This document shows, one piece after another, positions 32,294 to 42,760 of a DNA stretch of 64,000 nt. The position numbers and the translations under genes were made by a program. Position 1 is the stretch's first letter. Every line of letters begins with the position of its first letter. This DNA comes from a virus. Under the pieces are notes generated by a model. That model was not told the DNA's origin. It saw only the letters and a program-made list of their open reading frames with translations, and did no database searches. Location of the stretch: positions 1-64,000 of the IMG/VR virus record IMGVR_UViG_3300010160_002125; one strand, given 5' to 3'.

Positions 32294-33003
32294 AACAAGA
32301 ATTATTAGCTTATTCTTTTAAACAAGGACTTTCTCATATTCCAAGTGCAATGAGTATGCTTGACTATGTTGATGTGTTATTCAGTGAACAGATTGTTACA
32401 CCCAATGACAAAATAGTATTAGGTAAACCTTTTGGTAGCCAAGCATATTATCTTATATGGCGTAAGTTGGGTTATCTTAAAACTATTGAAGGACTTAACA
32501 TTGGAGTCAAGCATGACGAGATTGAGTTTGTAGACTATAGTGAAGAAACAATGGGCAATGCTTTGGGAGTTGCTATTGGTATTGCAATGACTACCAACAA
32601 GCGAGTATGGGTTAATATCAGCGATGCCGCACTACAGATGGGTAATACATTAGAAGCAATCCAATTTATTGGACATCATAATATTAAAAATATATTTTTA
32701 ACTATTGACTACAATAATGCACAGGTCACTGGCTCTATTAGTGATGTGTTAAAAATTAAACCTACAATACAATTTTTTAAAGAATATAGCTGGTTTGTTC
32801 AAGAAGTAGATGGGCATGATAAAATGAAAATTAAGACTGCATATAAAAATGCAGTTACTACAGTTCCTAATGTATTTGTTTTTCATACACAAAAAGGACA
32901 CGGAGTTAGCAGTATAGAAAAGGATATTAAAAAATGGCATTACCGGAAAATACAGGACGAAAAAGAATTACAGTCGTTGGTGGCGGAACTTCAGGCTATC
33001 TGA
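32290..33003 (+). CDS. transketolase N-terminal half (ThDP domain), 237 aa
   Basis: Covers only the N-terminal pyrophosphate-binding domain: a short form of the SDAALQMGNTLEAIQFIGHH region (S111-H130) and the NN of the metal site, DYNNAQVTG (140-148). The usual GDG is I-S-D-A here, keeping the Asp. The matching C-terminal part is the gene at 34198. Together they could move two-carbon units between sugars. Overlaps the halogenase gene by 70 bases. Confidence 0.85.
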   Translation: MKQELLAYSFKQGLSHIPSAMSMLDYVDVLFSEQIVTPNDKIVLGKPFGSQAYYLIWRKLGYLKTIEGLNIGVKHDEIEFVDYSEETMGNALGVAIGIAMTTNKRVWVNISDAALQMGNTLEAIQFIGHHNIKNIFLTIDYNNAQVTGSISDVLKIKPTIQFFKEYSWFVQEVDGHDKMKIKTAYKNAVTTVPNVFVFHTQKGHGVSSIEKDIKKWHYRKIQDEKELQSLVAELQAI

Positions 33004-34217
33004 CAGTCTTATATTTCTGCAAGAAACACCCTGAGATTGATATTACATGGATCTATCCACAAGACAATAAACCTATTGGCGTAGGCGAAGCAACGGTACC
33101 AGATGTTACTAATTTTTTAGCTGACCTAGGTGTAAGTGTAAAAGATATTCTACAGGATATTAACGGCAGTTTAAAGATTGGCGCACGTTTTGAAGGTTGG
33201 GCAGACACTGGCCAATACTTCTATCACCCTTTTGGACTAACTGACAAAGAGTCAGTTGAGATAGAATGGATGATGCAGAATGACAAACTTGATCCTAACA
33301 TATTGAATAACTATAGTGATCTTGCTGTTAACTTTGATGTTCGAGAATTAGCCGCTTGGTTAGATGTAAAATTTAGAGAGTTTGCTAATCTCACAATACA
33401 ACGTACATCGATTAGTGACGCAAGTGAAATAGCGGATGATCATATTGTAGATTGTACAGGTTTTGCCAAAGTGTTAATTAACAAAGGTCAACCTGATAAC
33501 TTTAAGAGTATTAAACATATAATACCTAACAATCGTGCCTTTGTCTATCGAGCACAGTACAGTGACATCGACACACAACAGGTTGCTTATACTACACTAA
33601 CTGCCGCAAGCCACGGATGGATATGGAACACTCCATTAAAAAATGTAGTTACATTTGGTTACATACATGACGATCAATATGATGTTCGACAAGAATTTAT
33701 CGACTTTGTAGAAAGCAAAGTTAATTATAAGATCGATCAAAACAAGATCGGTAACGTGCCTATGATAACAGGGCGTAACATTAACCACATTAGACATCAA
33801 GATAACAAAACAATATATTCCGTTGGGCTCAGCAGTTTCTTTATTGAGCCTTTAGAAGCAACAGGACTATACCTAACATCGTTTGGTATTAAACTATTAG
33901 ACAGATTAATACATAATGAAATCACTGAAGAATATTACAACTCAGAATACAATAGAGAGTTTGATGCTGTAACTGATTTCATTGCCGCATATTATCGGTT
34001 TTCTAACAAGACTAATGAATACTGGGACTCTTTTAAACAACTAGAAATAGAAAAACACAGAAAGAATCATATTTTTCCTGCACGTAGTTGGCACTACATT
34101 CTAAGCGGATTAGGTGCAGAAGATCGAGAATTAAAAATAACAGCTGAGTCAATCCTTAAGGTAAGGAAAGGCATCACATACAGAGAATGGTTAAAAAATG
34201 CGGGCTACTCTACATAA
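32934..34217 (+). CDS. FAD-dependent tryptophan halogenase-like protein, 427 aa
   Basis: FAD site VVGGGTSGYL (G16-G21), GVGEATVP (49-56), K81 in GSLKIG (the lysine position needed for hypohalous transfer), HGWIWNTP (the W-x-W-x-x-P signature with Thr for Ile) and FFIEPLEATGLY (303-313), where the conserved glutamate lies. These fit flavin-dependent halogenases that chlorinate or brominate tryptophan or related aromatics. Shorter than the usual 500-540 aa, mainly in the C-terminal part. Needs a flavin reductase, not seen here. Confidence 0.85.
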   Translation: MALPENTGRKRITVVGGGTSGYLTVLYFCKKHPEIDITWIYPQDNKPIGVGEATVPDVTNFLADLGVSVKDILQDINGSLKIGARFEGWADTGQYFYHPFGLTDKESVEIEWMMQNDKLDPNILNNYSDLAVNFDVRELAAWLDVKFREFANLTIQRTSISDASEIADDHIVDCTGFAKVLINKGQPDNFKSIKHIIPNNRAFVYRAQYSDIDTQQVAYTTLTAASHGWIWNTPLKNVVTFGYIHDDQYDVRQEFIDFVESKVNYKIDQNKIGNVPMITGRNINHIRHQDNKTIYSVGLSSFFIEPLEATGLYLTSFGIKLLDRLIHNEITEEYYNSEYNREFDAVTDFIAAYYRFSNKTNEYWDSFKQLEIEKHRKNHIFPARSWHYILSGLGAEDRELKITAESILKVRKGITYREWLKNAGYST

Positions 34218-34674
34218 ATTCCTAGAAGACTCTTCCAAAGAAATTTACTTTTTACATGCTGACATGTGGAAGTGGACAGAGGGCAACTACAAAATAATCA
34301 ACTGTGGCGTACAAGAACCTAACATGGTTAATATTGCCGCAGGATTAGCAAGCCAAGGCAAAAAAGTAATTATCTACGGAGTAGCTGGTTTCGTAATTTA
34401 CAAAGCCTACGAACAAATTAAACTTAATATCAAAGGTTGGGCAGAGAACTACGGCAGTATCATATTTGTCAATGCAGGCCATAACGGATGTTACAGCATC
34501 TGTGGTAGAGGACATTTAGTTAACGATGATTGGCAGTTAATGCAGGCATTAGATATTCCGCTAATTGATCCTCCTGACTGTAGTACGTTTATAGAGTCTA
34601 TTGCTACAGCATTAAGTAAACCTGGGGCGACATTTGTTCGATTGGGCTGGGACGGTGAAGTATGGAAAAAATAG
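34198..34674 (+). CDS. transketolase C-terminal half (pyrimidine-binding domain), 158 aa
   Basis: Contains CGVQEPNMVNIAAGLASQG with the catalytic glutamate at E40 (E-P-N-M-V in the pattern G-I-x-E-x-N-M), and VIIYGVAGFV. It is the partner of the half at 32290. Overlaps the halogenase stop by 20 bases. The C-terminal third domain of a full transketolase is absent. Confidence 0.85.
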   Translation: MRATLHKFLEDSSKEIYFLHADMWKWTEGNYKIINCGVQEPNMVNIAAGLASQGKKVIIYGVAGFVIYKAYEQIKLNIKGWAENYGSIIFVNAGHNGCYSICGRGHLVNDDWQLMQALDIPLIDPPDCSTFIESIATALSKPGATFVRLGWDGEVWKK

Positions 34675-35279
34675 CAGTCACTGGTTACTCGGGATTTATT
34701 GGGCAACATCTAGTTGAAGCCCTAACTCGCTGTGGACATGTGGTTTATCCAATAGGCCGTGACTTTAGGCAAGTGGACTGTGATAGAGTATATCATTTGG
34801 CTTGCCCAAGCAGGTCTGAAATAATAACAGCAGACCCAATTTTAGTTATGGATACTATAATAGATGCTACTCGACAGGCTTTGGCAATATGTCCTAGTGC
34901 TTTGTTTGTCAATTCTTCCACAAAAGGTGCAACGGATCTTGTATCTACAGCTCAAGGATGTTATAATATAGCAAAACGCTGTATGGAAACATATATTGAA
35001 TTCAGCGGACATGATTATAAAAACTACAGAATACCTAGTGTATATGGTCCAGGGATGCATGATGACATGTTTATTAAGAGATGTATAGACGGTCGTGCAT
35101 ACAAACCTACAGATCCTAACAAGATGCATTATATAGCACACATAGATGACGTAGTTGAAGCATTAATCAATCTCACAGAGATAAACACAGAAGAAATAAC
35201 ATTAGGGGAAATTTATGAACATTTTAATTCTGGGCGGCGCGGGCTTCATAGGCCAGAATCTAGTACACGCTCTACTTAA
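34662..35279 (+). CDS. NAD-dependent epimerase/dehydratase-like protein (short), 205 aa
   Basis: Rossmann start IAVTGYSGFIGQHLVEAL (G8-x2-G11-x2-G14 type), then FVNSSTKGA, Y-x3-K (YNIAKRC), and YGPG. It is shorter than the usual 300 aa; the C-terminal substrate domain is cut back and its last part overlaps the next gene by 65 bases. A changed substrate or partnership with the next gene is possible. Confidence 0.8.
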   Translation: MEKIAVTGYSGFIGQHLVEALTRCGHVVYPIGRDFRQVDCDRVYHLACPSRSEIITADPILVMDTIIDATRQALAICPSALFVNSSTKGATDLVSTAQGCYNIAKRCMETYIEFSGHDYKNYRIPSVYGPGMHDDMFIKRCIDGRAYKPTDPNKMHYIAHIDDVVEALINLTEINTEEITLGEIYEHFNSGRRGLHRPESSTRST

Positions 35280-36141
35280 AACAAGACAGAACCGTGTCAC
35301 TATTATTGATAACCTTAAGACTGCTAGAATTAATTTAGAAGACTTTGCTGAATACAAAAACCTATTTGAATTTATAGAAGCAGACCTAAGCACTATAGAT
35401 GACAACGAGTTTTTAAAAATTTGTGCAAGACAACATAGAATCTATCATCTGGCCAGTTCAGTTGGTGTAGAATACGGAGATAAAGAACCTAAGTTAACTG
35501 TCTACAACAATGTTGCTCTAGTGAATAAAATTATTCCTCTGTTAGACCGTGCCAAGAAGCCTGTAATTTTTAGCAGTACATCCGAAGTCTACGGTAACGG
35601 CCCTACATTTAAAGAAGATGATGCTAGTGGAATTGGACCATCAAGTAAACTAAGATGGGCTTATGCTACTAGTAAACTAATGAGTGAGTTTATGATACGT
35701 GCTAGCTCATTTCCTTATACTATTGTTCGATTCTTTAATGTTACTGGACCAGGACAATTAGCAGACTACGGCATGGTCTTACCAAAAATGATTCATAGTG
35801 CAAAGAACGGTGAAGACATTGTAGTTCACGGTACTGGAGAACAGGTTAGAAGTTTTTGCCATATCAACGATGCTATCACTGCCTTGGTCAAAGTAAGTGA
35901 AGTAACAGGAGAATTGTTTAACATCGGCAATGACAGTCCTGTTACTATGAATCAATTGGCCGCTCGAGTGATTGCACTAACTGGATCTACATCTATAATT
36001 AAACATGTTGCCTATGATCAGGCATTTTCAAAAGAATATGAAGATGTTATGTATAGAGTACCTAATTTAGATAAAATTAGAAATGCTGTTAACTATCAGC
36101 CAAAACATTCACTTGATGATATTATCAAAGATATGTTATGA
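35215..36141 (+). CDS. NAD-dependent epimerase/dehydratase, 308 aa
   Basis: MNILILGGAGFIGQNLVHAL (G7-x2-G10-x2-G13), HLASSVGVEYG, STSEVYGNGP, Y-x3-K in YATSKLMSE and a FFNVTGPGQ signature. Full length. Similar to dTDP-glucose 4,6-dehydratase and UDP-glucuronate decarboxylase enzymes; the exact sugar cannot be set from sequence. It supplies the modified sugar for the operon's transferases. Confidence 0.88.
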   Translation: MNILILGGAGFIGQNLVHALLKTRQNRVTIIDNLKTARINLEDFAEYKNLFEFIEADLSTIDDNEFLKICARQHRIYHLASSVGVEYGDKEPKLTVYNNVALVNKIIPLLDRAKKPVIFSSTSEVYGNGPTFKEDDASGIGPSSKLRWAYATSKLMSEFMIRASSFPYTIVRFFNVTGPGQLADYGMVLPKMIHSAKNGEDIVVHGTGEQVRSFCHINDAITALVKVSEVTGELFNIGNDSPVTMNQLAARVIALTGSTSIIKHVAYDQAFSKEYEDVMYRVPNLDKIRNAVNYQPKHSLDDIIKDML

Positions 36142-36830
36142 TTTACATATACAATGCAGAAGTACTTGCAAGTTTACGTAATAGGTCATTAGGATGGTAT
36201 AACGAATATACATTACTATCTCATTTTATGAACCCTAGTAATGTATACAAAACTTTGTCCTGGGCAGGACTAAACGGAATATTTTATTTTTATATACACG
36301 AAATGTATGATCCGTTGTTTTTATGGAACATTGAAGAAACAAAACAATTAAAAATTGAATTAGGAAATCACCGATATTTGGGCAGAGCTATACGAGCACA
36401 ACAAACTTCAAAAGAAATGTGGTTACCTACTAAAATAGTATCACCCATTCCCTGGGAGTATGTGTTGGCAGATATTCGTGTGCAGGGATTAGATAAAACA
36501 ATTGATATAGAATTTCCTAGTGCTGAACTATTTAAAAACAACGTACAACATATTATTGTAGAGGGTAAATTTTACGATAGAGTTGTAAAACCCTATCTTA
36601 AATTTCCAAATATTGTTGATAAAATGTTTGGTAGATTAGATCTCGCTTACGGAATTTATGTTGATAAACATTTATCTAATAGTTATGTTTTAAAAAATAA
36701 AGATATGGTTATTGGAATACTAGGAAACAAAAATTATCTAAACGCTAAAGAATATGATATTAATGATTATGGTGGTTTTATGGACACTGTATCTGCAATG
36801 TTTATGGATGCAGAAAAGGAAATAAAATGA
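36138..36830 (+). CDS. hypothetical protein, 230 aa
   Basis: No family recognised. Aromatic-rich start (MIYIYNAEVLASLRNRSLGW). Between an epimerase and a cytidylyltransferase with ATGA overlaps, so likely an enzyme or transferase of the sugar pathway. Confidence 0.7.
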   Translation: MIYIYNAEVLASLRNRSLGWYNEYTLLSHFMNPSNVYKTLSWAGLNGIFYFYIHEMYDPLFLWNIEETKQLKIELGNHRYLGRAIRAQQTSKEMWLPTKIVSPIPWEYVLADIRVQGLDKTIDIEFPSAELFKNNVQHIIVEGKFYDRVVKPYLKFPNIVDKMFGRLDLAYGIYVDKHLSNSYVLKNKDMVIGILGNKNYLNAKEYDINDYGGFMDTVSAMFMDAEKEIK

Positions 36831-37495
36831 ATATTATTGCAATGGTGCCCGTAAGAAAAGGATCTAAACGAGTACCTTCAAAAAACTCAAAACCGTTTGC
36901 TGACACTACTCTATTGGATATTAGACTAACCATGTTAAAACAGCTAAAAGGATTAGCTGATATTATCGTTAGTACTGATTGTGAACGATGTATTGAGATT
37001 GCAGAGTCACACGGAGTACGGATACATCATAGAGATCCTTATTACGCAGGAGAAATATCTAACGATTTATTTTATAAAAATTTAGCAGAGGCATGTCCTG
37101 CTGAGTTTATGATAAACTCAGAAGTTGTTCAGCCACTATTAAAATTATCAACCCTACAGGCGGCTGTTGACAAGATTAAAACAGACTATCCTAATATAGA
37201 TAGTGTTGTGTCAGTCAGTCCTGAAAAGAAGTTTTTATGGCAAGAGGGCAAGTCCCTCAACTATGACCGTAATAAAACTCCTCGCAGTCAAGAACTACCT
37301 AACATTGTATCATTAAACTGGGCTGTGGGTATTATTAAGACTGCAACCCTAGCCGCTACAGGTAACATAGTAGGCGATAAACCTTATTTCACTGTGTTAA
37401 ACAAGATTGAAAGCATAGACATTGACGACGAAGAAGATTTTATGGTTGCTGAGTTGCTGTATAAAAAATTAGGAATGGACTGGGTATTGGCATGA
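36827..37495 (+). CDS. CMP-sugar synthetase-like cytidylyltransferase, 222 aa
   Basis: IIAMVPVRKGSKRVPSKN fits the A-x-I-P-A-R-x-G-S-K-x-[LIV]-x-x-K-N motif of CMP-sialic/CMP-KDO synthetases, with DTTLLDIRLTML, then DIIVSTDC and IDIDDEEDFMVAE. These charge a 9- or 8-carbon acidic sugar with CMP. Length is normal for the group. Confidence 0.85.
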   Translation: MNIIAMVPVRKGSKRVPSKNSKPFADTTLLDIRLTMLKQLKGLADIIVSTDCERCIEIAESHGVRIHHRDPYYAGEISNDLFYKNLAEACPAEFMINSEVVQPLLKLSTLQAAVDKIKTDYPNIDSVVSVSPEKKFLWQEGKSLNYDRNKTPRSQELPNIVSLNWAVGIIKTATLAATGNIVGDKPYFTVLNKIESIDIDDEEDFMVAELLYKKLGMDWVLA

Positions 37496-38142
37496 AAGTA
37501 GTTTTTCTAATAGCACATCCAGACGACGAAGCCTACGGTCCTTACGGCACAATAGTTAAACTTGCCCGTGAAGGACACGATGTTCATGTATTCTGCATGT
37601 GTAATGGAGAACGCCCTGGCGCAGAAGATGTAGGCAATGCCCGATGTGATCGTTTTATATTCAACTGTGAAGCGGCAGGAGCCAAATGGCGGATATGGTC
37701 TAATGCTGATCTAACATTGGACATTAAGGAAACATCTGAGTTTGTAACACGGCTATTTGATTTAGAAAAACCCGATGCTGTGTATACACATAATATCAGT
37801 GATATGAATAGAGATCATAGGATTCTAGCAGAAGCGGCTCTAGTTGCTTGTAGACCCAAACCCAATAGCACAGTAAAGGAATTATACTTCTTTGAAGTTC
37901 CATCTAGCACAGATTGGACTTTCTCACAAATACAACCTTCGTTTGAACCAAATATATTTGTTGAACTAGCTGATGACATTGTTAAACTTAAAACAGGTGC
38001 TCTAAGCGGATATGCTACAGAAACATATGAGTTTCCTGATGCTCGTAGCGTAGAAGCAATGCTTACACTATTGAAATATAGAGGATATCAAGTTGGATAC
38101 AATAATGCAGAAGCATTAAAACTTGTATTCAAACGCGGCTAA
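37492..38142 (+). CDS. PIG-L/LmbE-type deacetylase, 216 aa
   Basis: AHPDDE (residues 8-13) is the zinc motif of LmbE/PIG-L; HNISDMNRDHR later carries the second His set. These enzymes remove N-acetyl groups from sugars. Last gene of the operon; ends overlapping the converging sulfotransferase gene by 27 bases. Confidence 0.9.
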   Translation: MKVVFLIAHPDDEAYGPYGTIVKLAREGHDVHVFCMCNGERPGAEDVGNARCDRFIFNCEAAGAKWRIWSNADLTLDIKETSEFVTRLFDLEKPDAVYTHNISDMNRDHRILAEAALVACRPKPNSTVKELYFFEVPSSTDWTFSQIQPSFEPNIFVELADDIVKLKTGALSGYATETYEFPDARSVEAMLTLLKYRGYQVGYNNAEALKLVFKRG

Positions 38143-38844
38143 GTCTTCCTGATAGACAGCTTCTACCAGCTGCCTAGTCTTAGTAGAATAATATTCTCTG
38201 TAATCCAAGTGCCTGCTAACATTATCAACAGGCAGCGGCACATTACATTTGAGCAACTGTTGTATAGCATCAAACTGTTCCCCAAGCTGTTCTGTTTTGA
38301 TCACAATATTGGGTAATTGGCCGTTGAACCAACTCAGCTGTGTTTCACCCCGCCAAAAGTGATCAATGATGTGTCTAGTTCCCTGTCCTGTTTTATCATA
38401 TATGTCTCGCCTATTGTAAAATACATGATTGATCCAATAGTTGAATCCTAGATTGTAATATTCAACTAGACGCATATCGTCGTGTATTGCAGTTATAAAA
38501 TTATCACTTTGATAGGGAAATGTTTTAACAAAAGGAACTCTTGCGGCTAGTTTTTGTTTATTTTCTGTTAATCGATTTTCGGCCCATTGTCCCATATAAT
38601 GATAAAGACTAATTAAACGGTCAAAAGGATTCCTAACAAATGTAAAAACTGTTCCTAAATTTGGATGCAGTTGATTAATATAGTTGCGATCAGGTGCAAC
38701 ATTAACATTTTGCGGTTCCCATGCAGGCTGTGCTACTGTTCGATGATCAATATTATTAGTCACTAGCCAATTTTTAAAACTAGTACCGCCGGTTCTCGGC
38801 ACATGTATAAAAGTAGCGGGCGTATTAGGAAAGTAGATGCTCAC
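38116..38844 (-). CDS. sulfotransferase family protein, 242 aa
   Basis: 5'-phosphosulfate loop HVPRTGGTSF (14-23) and 3'-phosphate motif FVRNPFDRLISLYHY (69-83) match Sulfotransfer_2-type enzymes, which move sulfate from PAPS to a sugar or protein. It overlaps the NodB-like gene by 20 bases, so the two form a small leftward operon. A later FNYWINHVFYNR helps define the group. Confidence 0.88.
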   Translation of the reverse strand: MSIYFPNTPATFIHVPRTGGTSFKNWLVTNNIDHRTVAQPAWEPQNVNVAPDRNYINQLHPNLGTVFTFVRNPFDRLISLYHYMGQWAENRLTENKQKLAARVPFVKTFPYQSDNFITAIHDDMRLVEYYNLGFNYWINHVFYNRRDIYDKTGQGTRHIIDHFWRGETQLSWFNGQLPNIVIKTEQLGEQFDAIQQLLKCNVPLPVDNVSRHLDYREYYSTKTRQLVEAVYQEDLAAFEYKF

Positions 38845-39307
38845 ACACTATCCTTTCACCTGCATAGATCTTGCTGATCCCTTTACTTCGAAGCCAAATA
38901 GCATACACATCGCCAACATCTTCGTTATAGGGCAAACAAAATGCATTGGGTGTGTGCCCTAGATATTCTTTAAACCAAACTAGGGCACTTTCAGTATCTT
39001 GTTTAATATGTGCTAGTTTTTCAGCTAGTGTATCAAATGAGTTTAACCTAATGTGATTGTGACTATGTCCACCAACGGTAACCATAGGGTCTAAACTCAT
39101 CTGTTTAATCTGTTCTAGGCTAAGATAACCTTCTGTGCCAATGCGATTAGTAATAATAAAATAAATCTTTTCTGTAGGAACAGCCTGCACTTGCTTAAAA
39201 TACTGCCAGTGATCTTGAGTCCCATCGTCAAAAGTCAGCAGATAATCAGCTAAGGGCAAGTTAAAAATTGCATCTGTAATCTCATGTATCATCAATACAG
39301 GTTTCAT
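38825..39307 (-). CDS. NodB-type polysaccharide deacetylase-like protein, 160 aa
   Basis: TFDDG (25-29) and HSHNH (81-85) are the two zinc motifs of carbohydrate esterase family 4. It is shorter than bacterial enzymes. The ATG is five bases after a TAAATA box on this strand, so the mRNA may begin at the start codon. Together with the PIG-L gene it would de-N-acetylate glycans. Confidence 0.8.
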   Translation of the reverse strand: MKPVLMIHEITDAIFNLPLADYLLTFDDGTQDHWQYFKQVQAVPTEKIYFIITNRIGTEGYLSLEQIKQMSLDPMVTVGGHSHNHIRLNSFDTLAEKLAHIKQDTESALVWFKEYLGHTPNAFCLPYNEDVGDVYAIWLRSKGISKIYAGERIVCEHLLS

Positions 39308-39312
39308 AAAGA

Positions 39313-39327
39313 TATTTAAGCTAAATA
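39313..39327. promoter_or_regulatory. back-to-back late-promoter-like motifs
   Basis: TATTTA-AGC-TAAATA, with boxes facing the leftward deacetylase gene and the rightward fibre gene. Leftward box ends five bases before its ATG; rightward one is 19 bases before the ATG at 39347 with GAGG between. Confidence 0.5.
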
Positions 39328-39346
39328 TTGACAGAGGATTAAAATA

Positions 39347-40672
39347 ATGGCAGCTAACGGCATATCAACACTGGCAACTAAAGAACTACGACAAGTTGCT
39401 AAACTAGAATTAGCACAGACTAAGCGTCAGCTAGTTGGAACACAAGGTTATCGTGACTTACGTTACTACGATCTAGACTTACTACCTACAAAGTACAGTG
39501 GCGATGGCATTGTTAACAATCCTAACGTGGGTGGGCTAGTGCAAGGCCGTCCTTGGAAGGCTACTCCTAATATATTAAGTGGATTATGGCGTTCACAATA
39601 CAACGGATACTTTGGGGATGTTGAATTTGCTGGCGGAAACGGCCAACAGACTAACTCACCTAACTGGTTCGACACTCAAACACCAGTTGAAAGCATACAG
39701 GTAACAGATTTTTCTAAACCAGACATAGGTGTGGACTTGGTTAGCTTCCAATGGATAGGATACTTTAGAGCACCGCATACTGCTAACTATACATTTTATA
39801 TTACCAGCGATGACGAAAGTTATTTCTGGATTGGCAATAAAGCTATAACAAATTACACAACAGTCAATGCCGACATATGGACTTGGAGTGGGTTAGGCGA
39901 AACAGCAAGTGATCCAATATCATTAACAGCAGGTCAATACTATCCTATTCGTGTACAATATGGTAATGCTACTGGCCTAAATTCATTTAGTATTAGTTGG
40001 AGTGATGATTACACTCCGCCTCCTAGTTTATCTATTCTTTTTGAATTAGATGCCAGTACTTACACATCGGGTACTACCTGGTCAGATAGTTCAACTCACG
40101 CCCGTAACGCTACTTTGCATGGTGGAATTAATTGGAGCAGTGACGCTGGGGGATGTTTTGTATTTCCTGGAGACGACACAAAGTTTATTGATATAGCTGG
40201 CAGTGAAAGTGGCTTTGGCATTAGGGATTTGGCACCTAACGCTACTTTTAGTATTTGGGTCAATCTTGATTCTCAAGGAGGATTTATCCAACAAGTAGGT
40301 GGTTGGAGAGGTAATGACTTTAATTTCTACTTTGTAGTGATACAAGGCGGGACAGAAGCCAGAGTAGACAGCGGCACAACCTATGATATAGAAGTAAGTT
40401 ACGGTTCTTATTTCAACAACTGGACACTTGTAACATTTGCTACAAACTCTACAACTTCTTCATTGTATCTAAACGGCGCCTTAGTGGGAACCAATACCAA
40501 CATAACAGGAACACAATGGTCAGGAGATGCTATATTTGAATTAGGTCACTCTCGCGACTATCAATTTCCTATTACTGGTAAAATAGGCGGAGCTATAGCC
40601 TATGATAGAGAACTTACACAATTAGAAGTTACTGCTGAATACAATAGAACTAAAACAAGGTACGGACTATGA
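39347..40672 (+). CDS. PA14-like and LamG-like fibre protein, 441 aa
   Basis: N-terminal helix (AKLELAQTKRQLVGTQGYRD), then a PA14-type carbohydrate-binding segment (NYTFYITSDDESYFWIGN, about 146-163), then a concanavalin/LamG fold from about 235 to 440 (FSIWVNLDSQGGF, SLYLNGALVG, TGKIGGAIAYDREL). Structural adhesin of the tail; ligand likely a glycan. First of the fibre block. Confidence 0.8.
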   Translation: MAANGISTLATKELRQVAKLELAQTKRQLVGTQGYRDLRYYDLDLLPTKYSGDGIVNNPNVGGLVQGRPWKATPNILSGLWRSQYNGYFGDVEFAGGNGQQTNSPNWFDTQTPVESIQVTDFSKPDIGVDLVSFQWIGYFRAPHTANYTFYITSDDESYFWIGNKAITNYTTVNADIWTWSGLGETASDPISLTAGQYYPIRVQYGNATGLNSFSISWSDDYTPPPSLSILFELDASTYTSGTTWSDSSTHARNATLHGGINWSSDAGGCFVFPGDDTKFIDIAGSESGFGIRDLAPNATFSIWVNLDSQGGFIQQVGGWRGNDFNFYFVVIQGGTEARVDSGTTYDIEVSYGSYFNNWTLVTFATNSTTSSLYLNGALVGTNTNITGTQWSGDAIFELGHSRDYQFPITGKIGGAIAYDRELTQLEVTAEYNRTKTRYGL

Positions 40673-41664
40673 CAGCAAAGACTTCAGACTTCAGCGGCTT
40701 ACTATTCTACAATCCAGCTGGCCCGGGATTTAATCCTGTAGAGTCGGCGACTATCACAGGTCCAACTAGCATTGACGAAGGTGCCACAGCAACATTCAAT
40801 GTAGTGACTTGGGGTATACCTGACGGTACAACATTATATTGGCAAGCAAGGAATCGTTTTAATATAGACATTGGAAGATTTACTGCCGTTGGTGGGACTT
40901 TTACTATTGTAAAAAATCGAGGATCTTTTACTATTACTGTTGATGCTAATAATACTACACAAAATGCTCAACAAACTTATGGCGCCTGTGTTAGCAAAGT
41001 TAGTACAACTAGCAACGACATTTTAGCAGTATTCCCTGGGGTTGTAGTCAACGATACAAGTCAAACCCCACCCGTACCGTCAAGCAACAAAGTTATTAGT
41101 TTGAATCCAAACTACATTGCTACTAACGGCGGCACCAGTATTCCAAACGATACAGACGAGGGTAGTACCTCGGCCACCGTAGTGGGAGCATTTACCAGTT
41201 CACTAGCACAGGGTGGAACAATAACTCTTATTGACACCCAAACCTCTGCGGTGTATCTACCTGTTAAGCATGTAAAGACTATTGGCATGTGGATTAAAAT
41301 AATAGACGTGCAGAACAATTCTCGGTATTTGCTTGATTCTCGTGAGAGAGTTGGCCCTAATTTTGGTTTAGGTACCGGATATTTCTATAGCGGCGGATAT
41401 GAAGGATGGACATTGATGTCCATTAACGGAGCTCCAGCAGACACCAGCGACTGGTACACTGTAGCAAACAACACTAATGTTTGGCAGTATGTGACTTTGA
41501 TAAATCAAACAGATACACCTCTTAGTATAACCTTGTTTAATCGCTATACTTTAGCAGAAGGTCTTGCTACAATTCAAGTAGGCAGGATAGAAGCATGGGA
41601 TTATATACAAATTGATAGTCAAATAGCCACTGCCTATGCATCACACTCATCGAACTATGTATGA
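40669..41664 (+). CDS. tail fibre-like protein with Calx-beta/Ig-like domain, 331 aa
   Basis: Contains TGPTSIDEGATATFNVVTWG and GTTLYWQARNRFNIDIGRF, the same type of segment seen in the leftward protein at 1.6 kb. C-terminal half beta-rich with WTLMSING. ATGA overlap with the previous gene. Confidence 0.75.
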   Translation: MTAKTSDFSGLLFYNPAGPGFNPVESATITGPTSIDEGATATFNVVTWGIPDGTTLYWQARNRFNIDIGRFTAVGGTFTIVKNRGSFTITVDANNTTQNAQQTYGACVSKVSTTSNDILAVFPGVVVNDTSQTPPVPSSNKVISLNPNYIATNGGTSIPNDTDEGSTSATVVGAFTSSLAQGGTITLIDTQTSAVYLPVKHVKTIGMWIKIIDVQNNSRYLLDSRERVGPNFGLGTGYFYSGGYEGWTLMSINGAPADTSDWYTVANNTNVWQYVTLINQTDTPLSITLFNRYTLAEGLATIQVGRIEAWDYIQIDSQIATAYASHSSNYV

Positions 41665-41683
41665 TAACAAGTAGGAGCATATA

Positions 41684-42760
<1,077 letters not shown>

